Below are positions 37,849 through 49,331 of a DNA stretch of 49,331 nt, in pieces. The notes beneath the pieces were generated by a model. It ran no database searches. It saw only the letters and a program-made list of their open reading frames with translations, and was not told the origin of the DNA. A program made the translations under genes and the position numbers. Origin of the DNA: Liolophura sinensis (Eukaryota; Mollusca; Polyplacophora; Chitonida; Chitonidae); NCBI RefSeq assembly GCF_032854445.1, contig NW_027018267.1, positions 1 through 49,331 of the forward strand. The letters run 5' to 3'. Each line of letters begins with the position of its first letter. Within the stretch, counting starts at the first letter, position 1.

Positions 37849-38096
37849 TTTAAGTCCAAGACAATCTCAATGTCTTTATCTAGGTGTAGAAAAACCACAC
37901 CATTCGTACATAAAAAACACAATGTACTAGATACAGTCTGCTGTAAAAAGTACATCGGATACACTGTACTATGCACAATCGCGACTGGTCGTTACTATAT
38001 TCAACTTTTAACTATACGTTATGTGCCCTTCGGTAGCCCAGAAGACGTCAAATCTTTGGGCTAAGCCCATTTAACTCATCCAGCAATTGTCTTACT
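37849..38096 (+). repeat. Truncated satellite unit, type B (248 bp)
   Basis: This is the rightmost type B unit. It has one private change near its start, CTAGGTGTAG for CTACGTGTAG. As at 35952, a GAAGCACATC / AATTAGGCC unit follows, so type B and its right-hand neighbour were copied together. Confidence 0.93.
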
Positions 38097-39194
38097 TTTA
38101 AGTCCAAGACAATCTCAATGTCTTTATCTACGTGTAGAAAAACCACACCATTCGTACATAAAAAACACAAGGTACTAGATACAGTCTGCTGTAAAAAGTA
38201 CAACTGATCACTGAAGCACATCAATAAGGTTCTAATAGATGCGGAATTAGGCCAGGCATCGGCAGCTGTTAAAAAATTGCATATTTCCCTGGTTTCCATG
38301 GAGTAAGAGCCGTTGCTGGGCACGTGACTATGACATCAATGATCATTCAATTGTCGCTACAGCCAAAAGTATTGGTCGGAGAGCAACGCGGTTTGCACCA
38401 TTCGATTTCTCGTGACAAAATACGTCGAATTAGTTTCTTACCAGCAGCACTGGAACAGTTTTTCCACTTTTACATTTTTGCCTGGTCTTTTTGTTAATTG
38501 AAATCGGATACACTGTACTATGCACAATCGCGACTGGTCGTTACTATATTCAACTTTTAACTATAAGTTATGTGCCCTTCGGTAGCCCAGAAGACGTCAA
38601 ATCTTTGGGCTAAGCCCATTTAACTCATCCAGCAATTGTCTTACTTTTAAGTCCAAGACAATCTCAATGTCTTTATCTACGTGTAGAAAAACCACACCAT
38701 TTGTACATAAAAAACACAAGGTACTAGATACAGTCTGCTGTAAAAAGTACAACTGATCACTGAAGCACATCAATAAGGTTCTAATAGATGCGGAAGTAGG
38801 CCAGGCATCGGCAGCTGTTAAAAAATTGCATATTTCCCTGGTTTCCATGGAGTAAGAGCCGTTGCTGGGCACGTGACTATGACATCAATGATCATTCAAT
38901 TGTCGCTACAGCCAAAAGTATTGGTCGGAGAGCAACGCGGTTTGCACCATTCGATTTCTCGTGACAAAATACGTCGGATTAGCCTCTTACCAGCAGCACT
39001 GGAACAGTTTTTCCACTTTTGCATTTTTGCCTGGTCTTTTTGTTAATTGAAATCGGATACACTGTACTATGCACAATCGCGACTGGTCGTTACTATATTC
39101 AACTTTTAACTATACGTTATGTGCCCTTCGGTAGCCCAGAAGTCGTTAAATCTTTGGGCTAAACCCATTTAACTCACCCAGCAATTGTCTTACT

Positions 39195-40294
39195 TTTAAG
39201 TCCAAGACAATCTCAATGTCTTTATCTACGTGTAGAAAAACCACACCATTTACATAAAAAACACAAGGTACTAGATACAGTCTGCTGTAAAAAGTACAAC
39301 TGATCACTGAACCACATCAATAAGGTTCTAAAAGATGCGGAATTGGCACAGGCATCGGCAGCTGTTTAAAAAATTGCAAATTTCCCTGGTTTCCATGGAG
39401 TAAGAGCCGTTGCTGGGCACGTGACTATGACATCAATGATCATTCAATTGTCGCTACAGCCAAAAGTATTGGTCGGAGAGCAACGCGGTTTGCACCATTC
39501 GATTTCTCGTGACAAAATACGTCGGATTAGTCTCTTACCAGCAGCACTGGAACAGTTTTTCTACTTTTGCATTTTTGCCTGGTCTTTTTGTTAATTGAAA
39601 TCGGATACACTGTACTATGCACAATCGCGACTGGTCGTTACTATATTCAACTTTTAACTATACGTTATGTGCCCTTCGTAGCCCAGAAGACGTCAAATCT
39701 TTGGGCTAAGCCCATTTAACTCATCCAGCAATTGTCTTACTTTTAAGTCCAAGACAATCTCAATGTCTTTATCTACGTGTAGAAAAACCACACCATTTGT
39801 ACATAAAAAAACACAAGGTACTAGATACAGTCTGCTGTAAAAAGTACAACTGATCACTGACCCACATCAGTAAGGTTCTAAAAGATGCGGAATTGGCCCA
39901 GGCATCGGGCAGCTGTTTAAAAAATTGCAAATTTCCCTGGTTTCCATGGAGTAAGAGCCGTTGCTGGGCACGTGACTATGACATCAATGATCATTCAATT
40001 GTCGCTACAGCCAAAAGTATTGGTCGGAGAGCAACGCGGTTTGCACCATTCGATTTCTCGTCACAAAATACGTCGGATTAGTCTCTTACCAGCAGCACTG
40101 GAACAGTTTTTCCACTTTTGCATTTTTGCCTGGTCTTTTTGTTAATTGAAATCGGATACACTGTACTATGCACAATCGCGACTGGTCGTTACTATATTCA
40201 ACTTTTAACTATACGTTATGTGCCCTTCGGGTAGCCCAGAAGACGTCAAATCTTTGGGTTAAGCCCATTTAACTCATCCAGTAATTGTCTTACT
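39195..40294 (+). repeat. Two adjacent units with private small indels (547 and 553 bp)
   Basis: Unit 39195 lacks GT in CCATTTACAT and a G in CTTCGTAG. Unit 39742 has one extra base each in ATAAAAAAACAC, CATCGGGCAG and CTTCGGGTAG. Most of these are homopolymer length changes, a common long-read consensus error, so they need read support before being called biological. Confidence 0.8.
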
Positions 40295-41392
40295 TTTAAG
40301 TCCAAGACAATCTCAATGTCTTTATCTACGTGTAGAAAAACCACACCATTCGTACATAAAAAAACACAATGTACTAGATACAGTCTGCTGTAAAAAGTAC
40401 AACTGATCACTGAACCACATCAATAAGGTTCTAATAGATGCGGAATTGGGCCAGGCATCGGCAGCTGTTAAAAAATTGCATATTTCCCTGGTTTCCATGG
40501 AGTAAGAGCCGTTGCTGGGCACGTGACTATGACATCAATGATCATTCAATTGTGGCTACAGCCAAAAGTATTGGTCGGAGAGCAACGCGGTTTGCACCAT
40601 TCGATTTCTCGTCACAAAATACGTCGAATTAGTTTCTTACAGCAGCACTGGAACAGTTTTTCCACTTTTGCATTTTTGCCTGGTCTTTTTGTTAATTGAA
40701 ATCGGATACACTGTACTATGCACAATCGCGACTGGTCGTTACTATATTCAACTTTTAACTATACGTTATGTGCCCTTCGGTAGCCCAGAAGACGTCAAAT
40801 CTTTGGGCTAAGCCCATTTAACTCATCCAGCAATTGTCTTACTTTTAAGTCCAAGACAATCTCAATGTCTTTATCTACGTGTAGAAAAACCACACCATTC
40901 GTACATAAAAAACACAATGTACTAGATACAGTCTGCTGTAAAAAGTACAACTGATCACTGAACCACCTGAATAAGGTTCTAATAGATGCGGAATTGGGCC
41001 AGGCATCGGCAGCTGTTAAAAAATTGCATATTTCCCTGGTTTCCATGGAGTAAGAGCCGTTGCTGGGCACGTGACTATGACATCAATGATCATTCAATTG
41101 TCGCTACAGCCAAAAGTATTGGTCGGAGAGCAACGCGGTTTGCACCATTCGATTTCTCGTGACAAAATACGTCGAATTACTTTCTTACCAGCAGCACTGG
41201 AACAGTTTTTCCAGTTTTACATTTTTGCCTGGTCTTTTTGTTAATTGAAATCGGATACACTGTACTATGCACAATCGCGACTGGTCGTTACTATATTCAA
41301 CTTTTAACTATACGTTATGTGCCCTTCGGTAGCCCAGAAGACGTCAAATCTTTGGGCTAAGCCCATTTAACTCATCCAGCAATTGTCTTACT

Positions 41393-41950
41393 TTTAAGTC
41401 CAAGACAATCTCAATGTCCTTTATCTACGTGTAGAAAAACCACACCATTCGTACATAAAAAACACAATGTACTAGATACAGTCTGCTGTAAAAAGTACAA
41501 CTGATCACTGAACCACATCAATAAACAATAAAGTTCTAAAATATGCGGAATTGGCCCAGGCATCGGCAGCTGTTTAAAAAATTGCAAATTTCCCTGGTTT
41601 CCATGGAGTAAGAGCCGTTGCTGGGCACGTGACTATGACATCAATGATCATTCAATTGTCGCTACAGCCAAAAGTATTGGTCGGAGAGCAACGCGGTTTG
41701 CACCATTCGATTTCTCGTGACAAAATACGTCGGATTAGTCTCTTACCAGCAGCACTGGAACAGTTTTTCCACTTTTGCATTTTTGCCTGGTCTTTTTGTT
41801 AATTGAAATCGGATACACTGTACTATGCACAATCGCGACTGGTCGTTACTATATTCAACTTTTAACTATACGTTATGTGCCCTTCGGTAGCCCAGAAGTC
41901 GTTAAATCTTTGGGCTAAACCCATTAAACTCACCCAGCAATTGTCTTACT
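41393..41950 (+). repeat. Outlier unit, 558 bp, with a 7-base insertion
   Basis: ATCAATAAGGTTC reads ATCAATAAACAATAAAGTTC here. The 7-base gain looks like a local duplication of the CAATAA motif plus a G-to-A change. There is also an extra C in AATGTCCTTTATC and an A in AAAATATGCGG. Its right neighbour is the unique type C unit. Confidence 0.85.
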
Positions 41951-42166
41951 TCTAAGTCCAAGACAATCTCAATGTCTTTATCTACGTGTAGAAAAACCAC
42001 ACCATTTGTACATAAAAAACACAAGGTACTAGATACAGTCTGCTGTAAAAAGTACAACTGATCACTGACCCACATCAATAAGGTTCTAAAAGATGCGGAA
42101 TTGGCCCAGGCATCGGCAGCTGTTTAAAAAATAAGCCCATTTAACTCATCCAGCAATTGTCTTACT
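41951..42166 (+). repeat. Truncated satellite unit, type C (216 bp, single copy)
   Basis: A 334-bp deletion removes unit positions 182-515 and joins TTTAAAAAA to TAAGCCCATTT, with a one-base T overlap at the junction. Only one such unit is seen in the window. It lies directly after the 558-bp outlier unit. Being unique, it is either very recent or an assembly or read artefact. Confidence 0.9.
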
Positions 42167-45100
42167 TTTAAGTCCAAGACAATCTCAATGTCTTCATCTA
42201 CGTGTAGAAAAACCACACCATTCGTACATAAAAAACACAATGTACTAGATACAGTCTGCTGTAAAAGGTACAACTGATCACTGAACCACATCTATAAGGT
42301 TCTAATAGATGCGGAATTGGGCCAGGCATCGGCAGCTGTTAAAAAATTGCATATTTCCCTGGTTTTCATGGAGTAAGAGCCGTTGCTGGGCACGTGACTA
42401 TGACATCAATGATCATTCAATTGTGGCTACAGCCAAAAGTATTGGTCGGAGAGCAACGCGGTTTGCACCATTCGATTTCTCGTGACAAAATACGTCGGAT
42501 TAGCCTCTTACCAGCAGAACTGGAACAGTTTTTCCACATTTGCATTTTTGCCTGGTCTTTTTGTTAATTGAAATCGGATACACTGTACTATGCACAATCG
42601 CGACTGGTCGTTACTATATTCAACTTTTAACTATACGTTATGTGCCCTTCGGTAGCCCAGAAGACGTCAAATCTTTGGGCTAAGCCCATTTAACTCATCC
42701 AGCAATTGTCTTACTTTTAAGTCCAAGACAATCTCAATGTCTTTATCTACGTGTAGAAAAACCACACCATTCGTACATAAAAAACACAATGTACTAGATA
42801 CAGTCTGCTGTAAAAGGTACAACTGATCACTGAACCACATCTATAAGGTTCTAATAGATGCGGAATTGGGCCAGGCATCGGCAGCTGTTAAAAAATTGCA
42901 TATTTCCCTGGTTTCCATGGAGTAAGAGCCGTTGCTGGGCACGTGACTATGACATCAATGATCATTCAATTGTGGCTACAGCCAAAAGTATTGGTCGGAG
43001 AGCAACGCGGTTTGCACCATTCGATTTCTCGTGACAAAATACGTCGGATTAGTCTCTTACCAGCAGCACTGGAACAGTTTTTCCACTTTTGCATTTTTGC
43101 CTGGTCTTTTTGTTAATTGAAATCGGATACACTGTACTATGCACAATCGCGACTGGTCGTTACTATATTCAACTTTTAACTATACGTTATGTGCCCTTCG
43201 GTAGCCCAGAAGACGTCAAATCTTTGGGCTAAGCCCATTTAACTCATCCAGCAATTGTCTTACTTTTAAGTCCAAGACAATCTCAATGTCTTTATCTACG
43301 TGTAGAAAAACCACACCATTCGTACATAAAAAACACAATGTACTAGATACAGTCTGCTGTAAAAAGTACAACTGATCACTGAACCACATCTATAAGGTTC
43401 TAATAGATACGGAATAGGGCCAGGCATCGGCAGCTGTTAAAAAATTGCATATTTCCCTGGTTTCCATGGAGTAAGAGCCGTTGCTGGGCACGAGACTATG
43501 ACATCAATGATCATTCAATTGTGGCTACAGCCAAAAGTATTGGTCGGAGAGCAACGCGGTTTGCACCATTCGATTTCTCGTCACAAAATACGTCGGATTA
43601 GCCTCTTACCAGCAGCACTGGAACAGTTTTTCCACTTTTGCATTTTTGCCTGGTCTTTTTGTTAATTGAAATCGGATACACTGTACTATGCACAATCGCG
43701 ACTGGTCGTTACTATATTCAACTTTTAACTATACGTTATGTGCCCTTCGGTAGCCCAGAAGACGTCAAATCTTTGGGCTAAGCCCATTTAACTCATCCAG
43801 CAATTGTCTTACTTTTAAGTCCAAGACAATCTCAATGTCTTTATCTACGTGTAGAAAAACCACACCATTGGTACATAAAAAACACAAGGTACTAGATACA
43901 GTCTGCTGTAAAAAGTACAACTGATCACTGAACCACATCAATAAGGTTCTAAAAGATGCGGAATTGGCCCAGGCATCGGCAGCTGTTTAAAAAATTGCAT
44001 ATTTCCCTGGTTTCCATGGAGTAAGAGCCGTTGCTGGGCACGTGACTATGACATCAATGATCATTCAATTGTGGCTACAGCCAAAAGTATTGGTTGGAGA
44101 GCAACGCGGTTTGCACCATTGGATTTCTCGTGACAAAATACGTCGGATTAGCCTCTTACCAGTAGCACTGGAACAGTTTTTCCACTTTTGCATTTTTGCC
44201 TGGTCTTTTTGTTAATTGAAATCGGATACACTGTACTATGTACAATCGCGACTGGTCATTATTATATTCAACTTTTGACTATAAGTTATGTGCCCTTCGG
44301 TAGCCCAGAAGACGTCAAATCTTTGGGCTCAACCCATTAAACTCACCCAGCAATTGTCTTACTTCTAAGTCCAAGACAACCTCAATGTCTTTATCTACGT
44401 GTAGAAATACCACACCATTTGTACATAAAAAACACAAGGTACTAGATACAGTCTGCTGTAAAAAGTACAACTGATCACTGACCCACATCAATAAGGTTCT
44501 AAAAGATGCGGAATTGGCACAGGCATCGGCAGCTGTTTAAAAAATTGGAAATTTCCCTGGTCTCCATGGAGTAAGAGCCGTTGCTGGGCACGTGACTATG
44601 ACATCAATGATCATTCAATTGTCGCTACAGCCAAAAGTATTGGTCGGAGAGCAACGCGATTTGCACCATTCGATTTCTCGTCACAAAATACGTCGGATTA
44701 GCCTCTTACCAGCAGCACTGGAACAGTTTTTCCACTTTTGCATTTTTGCCTGGCCTTTTTGTTAATTGAAATCGGATACACTGTACTATGCACAATCGCG
44801 ACTGGTCGTTACTATATTCAACTTTTAACTATACGTTATGTGCCCTTCGGTAGCCCAGAAGACGTCAAATCTTTGGGCTAAACCCATTTAACTCACCCAG
44901 CAATTGTCTTACTTCTAAGTCAAAGACAATCTCAATGTCTTTATCTACGTGTAGAAATACCACACCATTTGTACATAAAAAACACAAGGTACTAGATACA
45001 GTCTGCTGTAAAAAGTACAACTGATCACTGACCCACATCAATAAGGTTCTAAAAGATGCGGAATTGGCACAGGCATCGGCAGCTGTTTAAAAAATTGCAA

Positions 45101-48100
45101 ATTTCCCTGGTTTCCATGGAGTAAGAGCCGTTGCTGGGCACGTGACTATGACATCAATGATCATTCAATTGTCGCTACAGCCAAAAGTATTGGTCGGAGA
45201 GCAACGCGATTTGCACCATTCGATTTCTCGTCACAAAATACGTCGGATTAGCCTCTTACCAGCAGCACTGGAACAGTTTCTCCACTTTTGCATTTTTGCC
45301 TGGTCTTTTTGTTAATTGAAATCGGATACACTGTACTATGCACAATCGCGACTGGTCGTTACTATATTCAACTTTTAACTATACGTTATGTGCCCTTCGG
45401 TAGCCCAGAAGACGTCAAATCTTTGGGCTAAGCCCATTTAACTCATCCAGCAATTGTCTTACTTTTAAGTCCAAGACAATCTCAATGTCTTTATCTACGT
45501 GTAGAAAAACCACACCATTTGTACATAAAAAACACAAGGTACTAGATACAGTCTGCTGTAAAAAGTACAACTGATCACTGAACCACATCAATAAGGTTCT
45601 AAAAGATGCGGAATTGGCCCAGGCATCGGCAGCTGTTTAAAAATTGCAAATTTCCCTGGTTTCCATGGAGTAAGAGCCGTTGCTGGGCACGTGACTATGA
45701 CATCAATGATCATTCAATTGTGGCTACAGCCAAAAGTATTGGTCGGAGAGCAACGCGGTTTGCACCATTCGATTTCTCGTGACAAAATACGTCGGATTAG
45801 CCTCTTACCAGTAGCACTGGAACAGTTTTTCCACTTTTGCATTTTTGCCTGGTCTTTTTGTTAATTGAAATCGGATATATTCTACTATGTACAATCGCGA
45901 CTGGTCATTACTATATTCAACTTTTGACTATAAGTTATGTGCCCTTCGGTAGCCCAGAAGACGTCAAATCTTTGGGCTAAGCCCATTTAACTCATCCAGC
46001 AATTGTCTTACTTTTAAGTCCAAGACAATCTCAATGTCCTTATCTACGTGTAGAAAAACCACACCATTCGTACATAAAAAAACACAATGTACTAGATACA
46101 GTCTGCTGTAAAAAGTACAACTGATCACTGAACCACATCAATAAGGTTCTAAAAGATGCGGAATTGGCACAGGCATCGGCAGCTGTTTAAAAAATTGCAA
46201 ATTTCCCTGGTTTCCATGGAGTAAGAGCCGTTGCTGGGCACGTGACTATGACATCAATAATCATTCAGATTGTCGCTACAGCCAAAAGTATTGGTCGGAG
46301 AGCAACGCGGTTTGCACCATTCGATTTCTCGTTACAAAATACGTCGGATTAGCCTCTTACCAGCAGCACTGGAACAGTTTTTACACTTTTGCATTTTTGC
46401 CTGGTCTTTTTGTTAATTGAAATCGGATACACTGTACTATGCACAATCGCGACTGGTCGTTACTATATTCAACTTTTAACTATACGTTATGTGCCCTTCG
46501 GTAGCCCAGAAGACGTCAAATCTTTGGGCTCAGCCCATTTAACTCATCCAGCAATTGTCTTACTTTTAAGTCCAAGACAATCTCAATGTCTTTATCTACG
46601 TGTAGAAAAACCACACCATTCGTACATAAAAAACACAATGTACTAGATACAGTCTGCTGTAAAAAGTACAACTGATCACTGACCTACATCAATAAGGTTC
46701 TAAAAGATGCGGAATTGGGCCAGGCATCGGCAGCTGTTTAAAAAATTGCAAATTTCCCTGGTTTCCATGGAGTAAGAGCCGTTGCTGGGCACGTGACTAT
46801 GACATCAATGATCATTCAATTGTGGCTACAGCCAAAAGTATTGGTCGGAGAGCAACGCGGTTTGCACCATTCGATTTCTCGTCACAAAATACGTCGGATT
46901 AGCCCCTTACCAGCAGCACTGGAACAGTTTTTCCACTTTTGCATTTTTGCCTGGTCTTTTTGTTAATTGAAATCGGATACACTGTACTATGCACAATCGC
47001 GACTGGTCGTTAATATATTCAACTTTTAACTATACGTTATGTGCCCTTCGGTAGCCCAGAAGACGTCAAATCTTTGGGCTAAGCCCATTTAACTCATCCA
47101 GCAATTGTCTTACTTTTAAGTCCAAGACAATCTCAATGTCTTTATCTACGTGGAGAAAAACCACACCATTCGTACATAAAAAACACAATGTACTAGATAC
47201 AGTCTGCTGTAAAAAGTACAACTGATCACTGAACCACATCAATAAGGATCTAAAAGATGCGGAATTGGCACAGGCATCGGCAGCTGTTTAAAAAATTGCA
47301 AATTTCCCTGGTTTCCATGGAGTAAGAGCCGTTGCTGGGCACGTGACTATGACATCAATAATCATTCAATTGTAGCTACAGCCAAAAGTATTGGTCGGAG
47401 AGCAACGCGGTTTGCACCATTCGATTTCTCGTGACAAAATACGTCGGATTAGCCTCTTACCAGCAGCACTGGAACAGTTTTTCCACTTTTGCATTTTTGC
47501 CTGGTCTTTTTGTTAATTGAAATCGGATACACTGTACTATGCACAATCGCGACTGGTCGTTACTATATTCAACTTTTAACTATACGTTATGTGCCCTTCG
47601 GTAGCCCAGAAGACGTCAAATCTTTGGGCTAAGCCCATTTAACTCATCCAGCAATTGTCTTACTTTTAAGTCCAAGACAATCTCAATGTCTTTATCTACG
47701 TGTAGAAAAACCACACCATTCGTACATAAAAAACACAATGTACTAGATACAGTCTGCTGTAAAGAGTACAACTGATCACTGACCTACATCAATAAGGTTC
47801 TAAAAGATGCGGAATTGGGTCAGGCATCGGCAGCTGTTTAAAAAATTGCAAATTTCCCTGGTTTCCATGGAGTAAGAGCCGTTGCTGGGCACGTGACTAT
47901 GACATCAATGATCATTCAATTGTGGCTACAGCCAAAAGTATTGGTCGGAGAGCAACACGGTTTGCACCATTCGATTTCTCGTGACAAAATACGTCGGATT
48001 AGTCTCTTACCAGCAGCACTGGAACAGTTTTTCCACTTTTGCATTTTTGCCTGGTCTTTTTGTTAATTGAAATCGGATACACTGTACTATGCACAATCGC

Positions 48101-49315
48101 GACTGGTCGTTACTATATTCAACTTTTAACTATACGTTATGTGCCCTTCGGTAGCCCAGAAGACGTCAAATCTTTGGGCTAAACCCATTAAACTCACCCA
48201 GCAATTGTCTTACTTCTAAGTCCAAGACAATCTCAATGTCTTTATCTACGTGTAGAAATACCACACCATTTGTACATAAAAAAACACAAGGTACTAGATA
48301 CAGTCTGCTGTAAAAAGTACAACTGATCACTGACCCACATCAATAAGGTTCTAAAAGATGCGGAATTGGCACAGGCATCGGCAGCTGTTTAAAAAATTGC
48401 AAATTTCCCTGGTTTCCATGGAGTAAGAGCCGTTGCTGGGCACGTGACTATGACATCAATGATCATTCAATTGTCGCTACAGCCAAAAGTATTGGTCGGA
48501 GAGCAACGCGATTTGCACCATTCGATTTCTCGTCACAAAATACGTCGGATTAGCCTCTTACCAGCAGCACTGGAACAGTTTTTCCACTTTTGCATTTTTG
48601 CCTGGTCTTTTTGTTAATTGAAATCGGATACACTGTACTATGCACAATCGCGACTGGTCGTTACTATATTCAACTTTTAACTATACGTTATGTGCCCTTC
48701 GGTAGCCCAGAAGACGTCAAATCTTTGGGCTAAGCCCATTTAACTCATCCAGCAATTGTCTTACTTTTAAGTCCAAGACAATCTCAATGTCTTTTATCTA
48801 CGTGTAGAAAAACCACACCATTTGTACATAAAAAACACAAGGTACTAGATACAGTCTGCTGTAAAAAGTACAACTGATCACTGAACCACATCAATAAGGT
48901 TCTAAAAGATGCGGAATTGGCACAGGCATCGGCAGCTGTTTAAAAAATTGCAAATTTCCCTGGTTTCCATGGAGTAAGAGCCGTTGCTGGGCACGTGACT
49001 ATGACATCAATAATTATTCAATTGTCGCTACAGCCAAAAGTATTGGTCGGAGAGCAACGCGGTTTGCACCATTCGATTTCTCGTGACAAAATACGTCGGA
49101 TTAGCCTCTTACCAGCAGCACTGGAACAGTTTTTCCACTTTTGCATTTTTGCCTGGTCTTTTTGTTAATTGAAATCGGATACACTGTACTATGCACAATC
49201 GCGACTGGTCGTTACTATATTCAACTTTTAACTATACGTTATGTGCCCTTCGGTAGCCCAGAAGACGTCAAATCTTTGGCTAAGCCCATTTAACTCATCC
49301 AGCAATTGTCTTACT

Positions 49316-49331
49316 TTTAAGTCCAAGACAA
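49316..49331 (+). repeat. Start of the 98th unit, cut by the window end
   Basis: The last 16 bases match the start of a standard unit (TTTAAGTCCAAGAC). The array continues past the right edge in register, so neither end of the window is an array boundary. Confidence 0.95.

Larger units (their letters stand above)
1..49331 (+). repeat. Satellite DNA array, ~550-bp monomer, 97 units
   Basis: The window is filled by head-to-tail copies of one monomer, all in one orientation, with no interruption by other sequence. Taking the base two before AAGTCCAAGACAATC as an arbitrary unit start, units begin at 1, 554, 1107, 1657, 1965, 2514, 3066, 3616, 3924, 4473, 5024, 5575, 6125, 6433, 6983, 7532, 8082, 8632, 9182, 9732, 10283, 10833, 11383, 11691, 12240, 12790, 13340, 13890, 14441, 14989, 15539, 16089, 16396, 16945, 17491, 17800, 18349, 18899, 19448, 19996, 20546, 21096, 21646, 21954, 22503, 23053, 23602, 24151, 24701, 25251, 25801, 26351, 26901, 27450, 28000, 28248, 28789, 29339, 29889, 30439, 30990, 31298, 31848, 32398, 32646, 33196, 33444, 33994, 34302, 34852, 35402, 35952, 36200, 36749, 37299, 37849, 38097, 38646, 39195, 39742, 40295, 40844, 41393, 41951, 42167, 42716, 43265, 43814, 44364, 44914, 45464, 46013, 46565, 47115, 47665, 48215, 48766 and 49316. 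Eighty-two units are 541-558 bp and fifteen are deleted forms. No gene, tRNA, rRNA or intact mobile element is visible in any stretch. The host is presumably a eukaryote, but the family is not one I recognise. Confidence 0.98.

Noticed and set aside
9177-49331. CRISPR array
   Set aside because: The direct repeats are about 550 bp with no unique spacers, and the units abut directly.
1-49331. Transposon, retroelement or rDNA spacer origin
   Set aside because: No terminal inverted repeats, target duplications, reverse transcriptase, transposase or rRNA sequence was seen. An origin from a transposon fragment cannot be excluded but has no support here.

Overview
The whole 49,331-base window is one uninterrupted tandem array of a single satellite DNA family. 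I count 97 head-to-tail units plus a 16-base start of a 98th, all in the same orientation. The usual unit is 549-551 bp and about 40.5% GC (hand count on 9182-9731). I see no protein-coding gene, RNA gene, recognisable transposon or unique sequence. This organisation points to eukaryotic heterochromatin (centromeric, pericentromeric, subtelomeric or sex-chromosome satellite). Nothing identifies the species, and I do not recognise the monomer.

Three truncated forms sit among 82 roughly full-length units. Type A (about 308 bp, nine copies) carries two internal deletions and a junction that creates the 12-bp palindrome GTTAACGTTAAC. Type B (248 bp, five copies) carries one 302-bp deletion. Type C (216 bp, one copy) carries one 334-bp deletion. 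All three remove the same 185-bp interval of the unit, and all keep the same 140-bp segment that spans the unit boundary.

Layout. From 1 to about 28 kb, full units of two main sequence subfamilies and their recombinants are mixed with type A units. Type A always follows a unit carrying the CTTTATG variant, which suggests one ancestral multi-unit module that has been copied repeatedly. From 28 to 38 kb, type B units appear, including a 798-bp tandem duplication and a 1.96-kb duplicated block that carries type A. From 38 to 49 kb, the units are mostly standard 550-bp copies with single type C and 558-bp outliers. Multi-unit blocks sharing private variants are duplicated locally (1,959 bp at 1107-5024; about 1,405 bp at 15539-18348) and over 5.8, 17 and 20 kb. 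This is the pattern expected of unequal exchange or amplification of blocks.

Short open reading frames of 60-96 codons recur only because the repeat recurs. They are broken by single-base indels in most copies, so I do not annotate them as genes. The strongest observations are about array evolution, not a new enzymatic system.
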